Shown: one piece after another, positions 12,166 through 25,800 of the stretch
How positions within the stretch are numbered: position 1 is the first letter of the stretch
Layout: every line of letters begins with the position of its first letter
Source: Allacma fusca
Taxonomy: Eukaryota; Arthropoda; Collembola; Symphypleona; Sminthuridae
Reading direction: 5' to 3'
Assembly: GCA_947179485.1 (NCBI GenBank)
Contig: OX359246.1
Location: 70,955,508-71,019,507, forward strand
DNA: 64,000 bases
Notes under the pieces: generated by a model
Database searches by the model: none
What the model was told of the DNA's origin: nothing
The model's input: only the letters and a program-made list of their open reading frames with translations
Translations under genes and position numbers: made by a program

Positions 12166-15100
12166 TTACAACTTGTAATTGGGTAGAATTCCGTTGAGGG
12201 GCGAACTGAGATGCATTGGGGGTGACTGAGACCCAAAGGAGTCCACAGATGGAGGGTTGTACATATTCTGGAGTTTGCGGGACGCAGAGGAGACGGAGGA
12301 CCTTGACCGGGACATCTGTCGGGCTGTCTCCTCATCCTCATCATCCTCCTCCTCCTCACTGGTCGAAGTGTTCAAGAGATTCGGCTGATTGCTACAATTT
12401 TAGGGGCATTTTAGACTGACGTTTTAACAATTTTAAATCCCAAATTCAACCACACTATTTTTTTTCATTGTATTTCCAACCCTGAAATGGGGTTCAATTC
12501 GGGTAAAATTTCTGCAAAAAATGTAATTATTCTTAAATTCAAAATTTTTTTCCAACAAAATTTTTATATTTTGAAATTTTGTTACTATATGAAAACATTT
12601 TTAGAAAAAATATCTTTAGAATTGTGAAAAAAACAAAAGTTATAAAAATTAGATTTTAAAGACGAAATAAGAATAAAATTCGAAACCTTCAAAAACGCTT
12701 CCTTCTTTAAAAAAAAATTTTAAAATTTTAAAAAAAATTTACGAAATTAAATTGCCCGCATTTCATGGTAGATCAAATTTATGCATTCAAATACATTGCT
12801 AGGTTATACTCTGAATTAAATCTAAATCTACGTTTAGTACAATGTAAATAAGCAAAATATTTGCACGTATCCGTGAAAACACATGAGGTTTGCATGCATG
12901 TTAGATAATTATGAGGATTTTAGGGATTATCATGTGCTAAAATATTTGGCGCCAATAATTTTTTAAATTACTCAAAAAATCTGATATTTCTTTTAATATT
13001 AATTTAAAAATGTAATGAACCAAAAAGAATTACTTGAATAAATTTTTATGAGCATTTTTGTATTCATTTTTTAAGGCGTATAAAAATGTATATTGAAATA
13101 TTTTGTGTCACGTCTAAAATAATGCAGGGCATGCGTAATTATAAACAAAATAAGCAAAAGGAGCTCAGAGGTGTTGATTATTAGCGGGGAAATGTAAGCA
13201 TACTAAATATTGGGTAACGTAAAAAAAATTAATATGGATGTACATTCCACTTTTAAAAGGCAGGAAATTGCGAGTAGTATGAAACCCAGCCACACAGAAC
13301 TAGCCTGATACAATTTGTTAATAATCCAAGTCATGACCAAGATATTGAGCGTGCACACGTAAAAATGGTGGAGAAATCAAAATTTTACCAGAAATAGCAG
13401 GGACAAAATGGTGAAGCATAGCCATCGAGGCAACTAAAACCATATGAACCAGACAATAACATTACATCAATGCTCCAGTCCGAATTTAAGCTCTGCATCC
13501 AACATCCTCCCTCACTCTAGCCCTTCCTAAATTTTTATATACATAGTGTCAGCTCAAGGGGCTGCTCCATTTCCAGGGATCATTTCATACTTTTGGGGCC
13601 TTACTATTTACAGGGTGGATCTGGCACGATCTGTAACCATTGGGTTTCATAACAGCATCCGTTTCACAAGTCTGGTTTAAGACCAAATAGAGCTTTTTAC
13701 GCAACATACACCCGTAAAAATTAGAGACGAGGATTTGAGCTTAAACGTTCAAATTTTCTGCTATAACATTAGGATTTAGGGCAGATAGAGTATTTTAGGC
13801 TGAAGGTTAAAATTCCGGACCAAAACGTTTAAATATTGGACTACAACGATCAAATTTGGGGGCAACACTTCAGATTTTTGATTTGAAGCTTTCAAATTCG
13901 GGTTTGAATTGGGAAAAGTGATTTGGTGTGAAAAATGTTGTCCGAACTAAATTTTCAAATTTTAAACTAAAACGTTAAATTTTAGGGTGGTTAGTTTCAT
14001 ACAAACCGTGGGAAGAGCCGTTAAAGTGAGGGAAGAAACATTAAATTTTGAAGGGAAAATGTTCAAATTTGGGTAAGACAACAAATTTGGGAAAGATGCC
14101 CCAAATTTTGAAAAGTAACGTTAAATCTTGGGAGAAATTTTGGGAAGAAACGCTAAATTTTGGGGAGAAACATTCCAATGTCGGGAAAAACGTTCAATTG
14201 TGGGTAGAAATGATTTGAAAACTAAATAATTTGAAATAAAACTTTAAATTTTGGGCGGAAACGATAAAATTTAATTGAAACATTATTTTACGGTTTAGGG
14301 TTCAAATGTTACATGAATCGTTGAAAATTTGGACTTAAACACAGTTTTTGGCTGAAGCGTAAAAATTGGTGCTGAAAAGGTTTTTGGTTCAAAACGTTCA
14401 AATTTTGGTGTAAAAAGTTAAATTTTGATGTAAAAAGTTAAATTTTGATGTAATAAGTTAAATTTTGGTGTAAAAAGTTAAATTTTGATGTAAAAAGTTA
14501 CATTTTGATGTAAAAAGTTACATTTTGATGTAAAAAGTTAAATTTTGATGTAAAAAGTTAAATTTTGATGTAAAAAGTTAAATTTTGATGTAAAAAGTTA
14601 AATTTTGGTGTAAAAAGTTAAATTTTGCAATATAAAACAATTTTGTGAAATTATACTTTGGAAGCTGGATTAAGGTTGGTTACATTAAGCGTTACAATTT
14701 GGGCAGAAACGTTTAAAGTTCCGGCTAATACATTGTAGTCTAGTATGTTGACATTTTGGCCTAAAACGTTAAAAGTTTGGGCTGAAACATTGAATTTTGT
14801 GCCGAATTGAAAAAATGTGGGGAATAAATTGACATGCGACGCATTAAATCATCATATAAGAAATGAGATTAAAATTCATACAGTAGAATCCTGGCTGAAA
14901 AGATAAAGTTTTACAAAATTTTGCAAACAATCTCCTTGAAAATAATTTGAGCAAGTTTAAAAATCAGAAGTATCCCTGAAGTGTTGTAAGTATATCTCAA
15001 AATCCTTGTTGAAACTGTAAAAACATATTTAGCATATGTGCTGGAGCAAGCTGTGGGGAAAGATCTGTGCCAGGAATAATATTTTTATTATTTAAAAAAA

Positions 15101-18100
15101 AATATTTGGATCTAAAATAAATAAGATGCAGAGAGAAGCTTTAAAATATAAATAATTGTGTAGAAGCTATACAGTGTGAGACTTGGTAAAAAAAATGGGA
15201 AGGCCTTGATGTACCTGTCCAAGTCATCTTGGGAGTTGTCGGGCTGAGGGACAGTCATGTGTCCGTAGTCGGACATGGGCGTTCGGGATCGAACAAAGTT
15301 ATTGTTATTATTGTGATTGCTCATGTTCTTGGGAACGTTCTGGGACACTGGAGTGGTCGAAGTCATTCCTGGTCCCCTGTAGCGTCCCAGCACAAAACCG
15401 TTGTCGTCGTCACTGCAAACAAACAAATAGCCCGAGGTCAGAGGTCATTATGTTTCCAACACACACACACACACTCTCTCTATAACGCCACCCTAAAAAT
15501 AGAGCAAATTTGACAGGCCTTTGTACCAACAGAAAGTTAAGAGTGTGTTCAATCCGAGTTTTTTCAAAGAACATATACATTGTATGTACATAAGAGTTTG
15601 GTACAGTCAAATGTCTTTATACCAGCAACCTGGACTAAAGGGTAACCTCCCTGAATTTACTGGGCAGCTTCTCAAAATTGTATTTGAAATTTCCTACGAG
15701 TATTAAGGTGGTTCAATTTATGGTTACAATCAATGTTGCATAAGTACCAATAACAGCGTGGCTGACACAACCTGTTACCAGTTAGAGGAGCCGAAAATCC
15801 TTTGGATAATGTCGTGCAATTTAGTACACTTTGTTACCAATTGGTCACTTGTTGTACCATTCGTTACCACTTGATCACTTATATTGTATGTTTTAAAACC
15901 GGTTTATTTCATTTGTGACCGTTGCGTCTTATTTCCCCCCTGTTTTGTACCACTTGTTACCATTTTGCACCATTTGATATTATTTTGTAATATCTGGTAC
16001 CATTCTGTCCTGTTGCACCATTTGGTACCAATTTGTTCCGTTGTACTATTTGGTATCAGTTTGTCACGAAGTACTATTTGGTACCAATTCGGCCGTTATG
16101 CTATTTGATAACAGTTTGTCCAGAAGTATTATTTGGTACCAATTTGTCCCGAAGTACTATTTGGTACCAATTTGTCCCGAAGTACTATTTGGTACCAATT
16201 TGTCCCGAAGCACTATTTGGTACCAGTTTGTCCAGAAGTACTATTTGGTACCAATTTGTCCCGAAGTACTATTTGGTACCAATTTGTCCCGAAGTACTAT
16301 TTGGTACCAGTTTGTCCAGAAGTACTATTAGGTACCAATTTGTCCCGAAGTACTATTTGGTACCAATTTGTCCCGAAGTACTATTTGGTACCAATATGTC
16401 CCGAAGTACTATTTGGTACCAATTTGTCCCGAATTACTATTTGGTACCAATTTGTCCCGAAGTACTATTTGGTACCAATATGTCCCGAAGTACTATTTGG
16501 TACCAATTTAGCCCGTTGTTATATGTGGTATAAAATTGTCCCGTCGTACTATTTATTTGGTACCAACTTGCCCTATTGAATCATTTTATACCATTGTGTT
16601 ACTAATTTGTCCTGTGTAATCATATTTTGCAAATTTTCCCCTTGTACCATTCGGTACCATTTGCTACCATACTGTACAATTTGTTATAAACAATGTTATA
16701 GGGACACAAATATTTGGGTTGAATTGTACAAAACAGGTATGAATTGGATCAAATTACTTCAACCAGGCGCAAATTGCAGAACGGTCCTAGTTGGTGAAAT
16801 GTAAACTTGTGAACATGGCTCCTGGTAAAAAATTCAACGACGTTGAGTTGGTATTGTAGGAAGTGTCTCTGAAAGTGAGGGAATTTTTGTAGTTGCTGGG
16901 GTTGCGGGTATAAAGACGTTGAGCTGTGCCAGTAAGAGTACGTGATGGGTATAGTGTGGAGTAATGGAAAACGGTGAGAAATAAATTGGGAGTGGTGGTC
17001 ACCACTTGGTACCTGGGTGGTCCAGGGGTTGCGGGGGCGGAGGCGAAGCGGTAAGCGTGTTGTCACATGTTAATGCGTCGTCGACTTCTGCATATGGTTA
17101 ACACAATCATTTCAAAAATCAAAGGTTCAAGGGTCACACAGACAATTCCCATTCAATTTTTTCTCAGCCAAATTTAATTTTCACCAAACATAAGGAAATC
17201 ATGTCATTCGTTTGAGGCATGCGGATTAATGAGGAGATAACAGGAGGTAATAGAGAAGCTGTTTCAATGTTAGAGCATAGGAGTTGTCATTTACCCTCCG
17301 CAGTCAGCAGAGTGAAGTCTGTAGTGACGGTCTGCCTCCGTCTCGGACATTCGAATATCTTCTGAGCCACAGGGACTCATATGACGACCACTGGAGTGGT
17401 GCTCCAGTTGACGAAGTAGGTCTTCCAAATTCCGGATCCTTTTCCACAATTATTACATTTTATCCACATGGTCATAATTGCGAAAATTAAGAGTAATTAA
17501 GTGTAAATCCAATAAATTATCAAAAATTGGGAAGAATTTTTTGAAATTTTAGGAATCATTGAAAAATTTTGGAAAATTTTAGGAAACGGAAATTTTAGGA
17601 AACTTTGGGAAAATTCAGGAAATTTTGGAAAATTTTGGGAAATTTTAGAAAATTTTGGGAAATTTTAGAAAATTTTGAGAAATTTTAGACAATTTTTGGA
17701 AATTTAAGACGACTTAGGGGAAATTTTGACAATTTTCGGAAATTTTTGACGATTTTGGGAAATTTAGGAAATTTTGTAAAGTTTAGACAATTTCGGGAAA
17801 TTTTAGGAAATTTTGTAAAGTTTAGACAATTTCGGGAAAATTTAGAAAATTTGGGGAAAGTTTCGACAATTTCGGGAAAATTTAGAAAATTTAGGGAAAG
17901 TTTAGACAATTTCTGGAAAATTTAGAAAATTTAGAGAAAGTTAAGAAAGTTTAGAAAATTTTGAGAAATTTTAGAAAATGTTTCAGAAAATTGTGGGGAA
18001 GTGTAGCAAATTTTAAATTTTAAAGCTTTGATCGAATGACAATCGCTGAAATAATTTTCAACAAAGATTTAGTTCCAATAGTTTTGAAAGTCAGTATCAT

Positions 18101-19874
18101 TTTAAGAAAATTCAGGAAACGTTCGAAGGAAAAATATTTATACAAATTGAATGTGAGTCAAAAAAGGTACCTGAGAGGTCCTCCTGTCTCATCATTACTC
18201 TCCTCATCCTGTTGACCCTGTGCAATTCGGTCCGTCGAGCTTCGAAGTAATGGAAACTCCGAGCCGAAATCGGGGTATTCGGGATATCCATCCGAGAGAC
18301 GGGAAATACCTAAAATGTACATGTCTTGGGTCATTCCCAACAAATATTATTCCCTCTTCAAATCTCACCATAAATTAGGTCCTTTCAAAAATTAAAAATA
18401 ATCTCAGGACAAAAAATATTGGGTGTATTTCTCATACTAGAAAACAAAATTTCAAAATCTCGTATAAAGTTTCAAAAGTAATTCGCGGGAAAATGTGGTA
18501 CGAATTTAAATTATTCGTCATAAAATGTGGCAAAAACAGAATTACCGGACCCCCAATATTTCACCAATGCCGAAAATTATACCACCTCAATTGAGCAATT
18601 TACAAAACATTATCGAAAAAAATTTTAGCACAAAGTATTGTTTTAAAAATTCAACCCAAAATTCGAATATTGAAAAACTTATTCCTGGTAATTTAAAAAA
18701 TAAAGGAGTACAATCCGCAAGTTCTTAAAACCGGTTGCACTATTTAACACCGGCGCGGCTAGAGAATTTATAAATCCTCGTAGGAAATCATCTTCCAGTG
18801 CAGCTTTATAAATAATCCCCAGAGATTGAAAATTGGCGAGGGAAAGAAATCTTAAAATTTTCAAAACAAGGGTAAAATTTATTAGATTTAAAATTATAGC
18901 GAAATATTTAAAATTTGATATTGACGGAACATTTTTGAAACTTTAAATTTAGAAAATAAGCTCGAAAATTTAAAATAATGAGAAAACTTTGTTAAAAATT
19001 TAAAATAGGTTGGGAAATTTGCAAAACTGAAAATTTAGAAAATGCACACGAAAATCTAAAATGCGACAAAATTTCAAAACTTAAAAATAAGCACAAAAAT
19101 TAGGGAAACTAAAAAATTTACAAAAATTAGGGAAACTAGAAATTTTATAAAAAATAGGGAAACTATAACTTTTACAAAAATTAGGGAAACTAAAAATTTT
19201 ACAAAAATTACGGAAACTAAAAGTTTTGCAAAAATTAGGGAAACTAAAATATTTACAAAAATTAGGGAAACTGGAAATTTTACAAAAATTAGGGAAACTA
19301 GAAATTTTACAAAAATTAAGGGAACTAAAAATTTTACAAAAATTAGGGATACTAAAAGTTTTGCAAAAATTAGGGAAGCTAAAAAATTTTCAAAAATTAG
19401 GGAAACTAAAAAATTAACAAAGATTATGAAAATGAAAAAATGGGAAATTAAGAGGGAAATTTGAAAATTGGCGGATTAGAGTTACCCTGGGGCGGAGGAG
19501 TAGAATTGACGTCGCCAACACCGCGCTGAGCGGCTGCAACTCTGAGGGCGGCAAGAATATCTTCGTGGTAACCGTTAAGAGATTTGAGCGTCCTCTCAAC
19601 CTCACACAGGCCTTCGTTATTATCTGATTGAGATCCATCCTCCTCCACGAACTTCTTGAGGATCCCTTTCTCCGGGAACCGATTCCCTCCAACACTGTTC
19701 GGAGTTCCCAGGAATGCTGAAGTCTCGTCCCCAGTCTCGTCGTCACCATTCACCCCTCCACTCGCCCCCAAATTCTTCACTGACCCCGTCACTCCCAGGT
19801 TGTGTTGATCCCTGACATTCCCCAAATACATTTTCATTGCATTACTCTCATCTGAGTAACCCAAAGAGCAGGCT
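12166..19874 (-). CDS. mmd: Exons 15-19 of the large ADAM gene: cytoplasmic tail
   Basis: Five exons encode the C-terminal tail. Exon 15 contains KMYLGN and acidic runs. Exon 16 contains RLSDGYPEYPDFGSEFPLLR. Exon 17 has a leucine-rich helix (NLEDLLRQLEHH) followed by SEDIRMSETEADRHYR. Exon 18 is Asn-rich and ends QDDLDR. Exon 19 has an acidic EEEEDDEDEE run, an SRSRSSVSSAS patch and the stop at 12,166. Exons 17 (144 nt) and 18 (198 nt) are both flanked by phase-2 introns, so either can be skipped without breaking the frame. The domain character is signalling or scaffold-like disorder; no enzymatic domain is visible. Confidence 0.82.
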
Positions 19875-22800
19875 CTTACATGTTGAAACCCAAGGCTTTA
19901 TTTTATTACTTCCTCACGACATTCATATCCTATCTGTACTTAACAGGATTTACCTGTCAAAGTGTCTAGTCTCATAAGTCATGGCTCACTAAACCTCTTT
20001 CTCAGTTTTCACCCTCCCAGTCTCAACTTATTCCTTTAAATTCCGTACCCTACAAAATTTATACCCGACTTTCACATTCAACTCACAAGTTAAGCTCAAC
20101 CTGGAGTTAAATTTTATGCTTGAAATTCAAGTTCATATTGGTTTTAAATCAGTTTCATATTTGTGAACTAGAAATTGAAGTTCGGGTTGAAAATTTTAAA
20201 GATTTAGTTTCATTTTGAAATACACTTGAGAGTCACTAGTTGAGTCTGAAAATTCAAATAGTGTAAGTTCAAGTTCGAGTTTATCCGATTGAGGGACATT
20301 TTGAAGTTCATTTGTTAGTTTAAAGTTCAAACTCCAGAATTACATTTCCAGTTGGGGTTCTAATTTAAAATGCAGTTACAATTTTAAGTTTGAACTTAAT
20401 TTTGATCTATAAAAATTTGCGGGGTAAAAGTTTCCTCAAGTTCAAGTTCAAGTTTGAAATTGAAGCTTCAGTTCGAGTTTGAATTTTGAACTCAGGTTCG
20501 AATTGAAATTCAAGTTTAAGATTAAGTTAGACATTGACATTGAAGTTCGAGTTTGAAGTTTAAGTACAAATTGAGTTTGAATTTGGAACTCAAGATTGAA
20601 CTTGAATGTCAATGTTCGAGTTTGCAATTTAAACTCAAGTTCAAGTTGATTTTTGAGTTTCATTTAGAACTTTAAGCTCCATTTAGAATTTTAAGATCAA
20701 ATTTCACTTGAAATTTAAACTCAAAATTCAATTTCAAACTTGAAGTTCAAGTTCAAATTTAAAATTCAATTTCAAGCTTGAAGTTCAAGTTCAAATTTAA
20801 AATTCAATTTCAAGCTTGAAGTTCAAGTTCAAATTTAAAATTCAATTTCAAACTTGAAGTTCAAGTTCAAATTTAAAATTCAATTTCAAACTTGAAGTTC
20901 AAGTTCAAATTTAAAATTCAATTTCAAGCTTGAAGTTCAAGTTCAAATTTAAAATTCAATTTCAAGCTTGAAGTTCAAGTTCAAATTTAAAATTCAATTT
21001 CAAACTTGAAGTTCAAGTTCAAATTTAAAATTCAATTTCAAGCTTGAAGTTCAAGTTCAAATTTAAAATTCAATTTCAAGCTTGAAGTTCAAGTTCAAAT
21101 TTAAAATTCAATTTCAAACTTGAAGTTCAAGTTCAAATTTAAAATTCAATTTCAAACTTGAAGTTCAAGTTCAAATTTAAAATTCAATTTCAAACTTGAA
21201 GTTCAAGTTCAAGTTTAAAATTCCAGTGCAAAGCAGTTCCTGGTGAACTCTAACGATGCAAACACGTTGCAATATCCTGATCATGCTCAAATTCAAAGTT
21301 GAAGTCTCATTCATTCTCAAGTTCAAGAAAATATGTAGATTGAAGTGAGGTAGGAAATTTATTGAGAATTTGATTCTTACCTGAAAGTAGGCAACTGTGT
21401 AAAACTGAGTATTCTATTATCAATATTTTGGGGGTTGATGACGGGTGGGGGATTGTGAGTCAATTTAAAAGTCTTGGGGTTGAAGGATGGATGACTAGTT
21501 TCGTATTTAGGAACGGTTGAGCGTCTGTAGCAAAGGGCGAGCATCGCAAAGAGAAGGAACACTCCTCCCACAACGGACACCATTCCGAACACCAGCACTA
21601 TTGTGTTCGAACCTTGCACGTCCGGACCTGCAAAACCCAATTTCAATCAAATTCCACTTGTCCAGTCTCGCACACATCAAATTCCGACAGGGTATCTCAG
21701 AACAATATCCTTTCCACCATCCAAAAAATTACACCGTCGTCAAATATTCCTGCGTCCTCTATTATCCATATTTATTTCTATATTTACTATAATAATTTTC
21801 AGTTGGAAAAGTAAAATTTGGGAATTAAATTTACCTGCAACAATAATTTTGCCTTGTTTCGTAGTGGTGGTTTCGTTGCCATAGAGAGGGACTGGCGTGG
21901 TTCGGGCTTCAGGGCCTGGTAGATGTTCAATGGACACGGACATGGAGCAGTCGAGACCTTCGTAGCCATCAAAGCAGTGACAAATATTCACATTTGAGCA
22001 ATCACCATGGCCTGAGCAAGGAAGGTTGTCATGGTTCGTGGGACAGCTCTTCCCGTCCAATAAGCTCCCAACTTTTATACACGTTTGGTTCAAGCAAATC
22101 TGAAAAATTTTACCCACAATTTATTTCTGAAAAAATGTAACCACAATTTATTTCTGAAAAAATTTACCCATAATTTATTTCTAAAAAAATTTACCCCCGA
22201 TTTATTTCGGAAAAAATTTACCCACAATTTACTTCTGAAAAATTTTACCCACAATTTATTTCTGAAAATTTTACCCGCAATTTATTTCTGAAAAATTTTA
22301 CTCATAATTTATGTCTGAAAAATTTTACCCACAATTTATTTCTGGTATTTTTTCGTACATGATTTTTATCCGAAAAATTTTGATCTCAATTTTGTGGCGC
22401 AATTTTTCTTGAAAAATAGTTTAAAAGAAACGATTTTAAATGGTTTTTTTGACAAATTTTTTAGTAGAAAATTCGGGCGGGAAAATTTCACAAGCATTTA
22501 TTGTCTTGTACTTTTGTGGAAGAAATTTGAGAGGGAAATGTTTTTTGATTTTAGGAATTGTTTTGCCAATTAATGGAAATAAAAATGATGAAATGGGGAG
22601 TTTTTAAATGTATGGATTGGAAGGGAATTTGAAAATATGGGGGAATAAGGAGGTGAAAAATTGGGTACCTTCCCAGTGTCACATTTGGTTCCATCTCGGA
22701 CAAGTTCCATTTGATCTGCATTGAGGTCCTTGGGCTGGCCATTCAAACTCTTGCACTCTACTTCGGTCCCATTAATTTTAAAGAGACTTCTGGAGAAAGT

Positions 22801-25800
22801 GGTGTTTTGAAGAGTGCTCGCAGCTGTCGGGCTTTGCTCTCCCCCTTTGCAGTGCAATAATCCACACATGACGTTCTCCTCGGAGCAACTTCTGTATCCT
22901 TTCTCCTCCTTCCGTCCTTTCTCCCGTCCGCAGTGACCATTGTGAAGTCCACGGACGTTGAAGTGGTCGAAACAAACTTTATTCGCTACTTTCGCTGCAA
23001 TTTCCCATCAATCACAACACTTGTAGTAATACAATATGGGCTTGTCATTTCAGTGCTCCACGAGGTCAGAGGTCAAGCTAATGAATCTAATTGTAGGTTC
23101 TCTTCAAGTACAGTTTCAAAAATTCTTTTATATCTGATTTAGGGCTGGGTCATGCCTAGGTCAAGGTTAGGTCAAAGTCAGGCTCAAATAAAGTTTAGGT
23201 CAAACCTGTATGCTGAAGTTAAGTTTAGGTCAAAACTGAATGCTGAAGTCAAGTTTAGGTCAAAACTGAATGCTGAAGTCAAGTTTAGGTCAAAACTGAA
23301 TGCTGAAGTCAAGTTTAGGTCAAAACTGAATGCTGAAGTCAATTTTAGGTCAAAACTGAATTCTGAAGTCAAGTTTAGGTCAAAGCTATAGGCTGAAGTC
23401 AAGTTTAGGTCAAAGCTATAGGCTGAAGTCAAGTTTAGGTCAAAGCTATAGGCTGAAGTCAAGTTTAGGTCAAAGCTATAGGCTGAAGTCAAGTTTAGGT
23501 CAAAGCTATAGGCTGAAGTCAAGTTTAGGTCAAAGCTATAGGCTGAAGTCAAGTTTAGGTCAAAGCTATAGGCTGAAGTCAAGTTTAGGTCAAAGCTATA
23601 GGCTGAAGTCAAGTTTAGGTCAAAGCTATAGGCTGAAGTCAAGTTTAGGTCAAAGCTATAGGCTGAAGTCAAGTTTAGGTCAAAGCTATAGGCTGAAGTC
23701 AAGTTTAGTCAAGACTATGCTCAAGTTAAGTTTCGGTCAAAGTTTTGCTCAAGTTAAGTTTAGGTCAAAGTTTTGCTCAAGTTAAGTTTAGGTCAAAGTT
23801 ACGCTTAAGTTAAGTCTCGGTCAAGTTCAGATCAAAGCTGGGCCCACGTCAAGGTTTGGTTCATTTTAGTTAAAAGTTTAGTTTCAGGTGGAGTTTAAGC
23901 CTGTATCAAACTTAAGTTCAGATAATTTTGACAGTCAAATTCAGTGTAGTTTCAAGTGAAGTTTACCGCTTAAATAAATTGCAGGTTCCGTAAATATCTC
24001 AAGGTTAGAAGAATCAAGGTCAAGCTCAAGTCTTGATTCGGTCAAGCTTGACAGCGTTTAATCAAGTGAGGATTAATTTCAATACCAAGTTACTTCCAAG
24101 TCCAGGTCAAAGTTCATGTTCACTGCTACTGGATTTATTCCAGCATGAGATTCAAATTTTTTACTAAATACACTTGAAAGTTCAAGTTCAAGTTTGGTCC
24201 TTCCATTTCTTTGACCCAGACTTAGCTTTGACCACTGCTGTCCATCATTTCCCCATGCATGAAGAGAAAAAATAAATGAGAAATGTTGATACCTCCCCAA
24301 TCCCATATGGCTTTGCATTGCTGGTCCAAAGTTGGGCAGAATCCATTGTAGCAATAGCCCCATTTGTCCCCACAAGGAGACCCATTCTTCTTGTAAGTGT
24401 TCAAAGGACACTCCGCACTCACCCCAGTGCAATATTCCGGCAAATCACATTCACTTGCTGCAGGACGGCACACAATCGATGACCTTTTAAACTGCAAGCA
24501 AAATCCCACTCAATTTCATACCATCTTAGACATCCACTTCAGAATAATTTCATAATATCCGCACACAGCTTGGGAAATATTTCCCCATCTGGGTTTCCAG
24601 TCCCTGGTCGTAAACATCCCGTTGAAAGGGGAAAAAGTGCTACAAATGACATCATACCTGACAATTCTCACAGCATGGCATCTCATTCGCACATTGCGAC
24701 GTGGTGTACAGTCGACAACGGAGTCCATCACAGCAAGGGTCTTTAGCGCATTGGTCCGGAGTGCCGCAGTCACACTCCTCACCTGGCTCCAGCTGCCCGT
24801 TCCCGCATGTCATTTTAATCGGGGGCTGTCAAATTGGTCAAAAATTACCACTTTTAATTAATAATGAAAACCCCATTGCATTTTCCTACAGCATTTTTAA
24901 AAGTAAGGCGCACTTTCAAATTCCCCGCCATTAGTCTTTACGACCCTGCGCACGATTGCACCTGGTCCTATTTTAAAACAAAGATTTTCCAGATGTTCCA
25001 AATTCTTAGGGGCAAAGTGACGCATATTTTTTTCTAAAAGAGAAACAGGCTTGATATATTTTGGTAACTGTACATTGTGGGCTGAGTTGGTAACTTTGGT
25101 AACAATTATTTCATGGTGAGGTATCAGTTTTGGGAACGTTTCTGGTGGCAATTTTTAATTCAGAGGGTATCAAGTTTTCCTATGTAAATGTGATACCAAA
25201 TTTGGGACCATTTGTGTTGGGAACTGTAAGAGTGGTAACAATTTTACCAAGTTTGGTGTCTTTATATGATGACATTAGTAAAAAGGTGTCAAGTTCAGAA
25301 GTTTGTTGTGGTATTCGAAAATATGCTTTGACCGCTATCGTTGGTATAGTTTTGGTAACTGTGGTTACCGAGTTTTTGGTAATTTCTTCTGGTAACATGT
25401 TTTGAGGGACAGTTTCGATTTTTTTGTTAGCGTTGAAAGTCGATTTTAAATAATTGGGTAAAATATATGGACTATTGGACCATGGTAACAGATTGTGGTA
25501 TTTTTGGCGATTTGGGGCTCAAAGAAAGGAACTTGTGAATTATGGTATTATGATGGGTTCATTACTGGTAGCTTAATTATTGGTAAAAGGAGTATTTCTG
25601 GAGTAAGTGGACGTACCTCGAACATATTGGGCTTATTGCTTAAACAAATGGCGTGACCGGCGCTGAAAGCGGACAAGTAGGAACGGCGGGAACACTCGGA
25701 AAACCGGTATGGCTGGATACCATCTCGACCCACGATGTTCTCACTCATTATGCAGCCGTACCAATTTGGACAGTGGCACCCTTCCACTGCAATCACAATT

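Noticed and set aside
16071-16510. CRISPR-like regularly spaced 28-bp repeats
   Set aside because: Units are directly adjacent without unique spacers, and the DNA is eukaryotic.
16033-16579. Long plus-strand open frames of 148-166 codons (LSRSTIWYQFVPKYYL)
   Set aside because: They are the 28-bp minisatellite read in overlapping frames; no start context or splice signals, and they lie in an intron on the opposite strand.
17013-17087. Possible 75-nt cassette exon of the large ADAM tail (EVDDALTCDNTLTASPPPP) with plausible AG and GT edges
   Set aside because: Its open frame needs phase 1 on entry but the flanking exons join in phase 2; inclusion would give a stop after eight codons. Exons 17 and 18 join perfectly without it.
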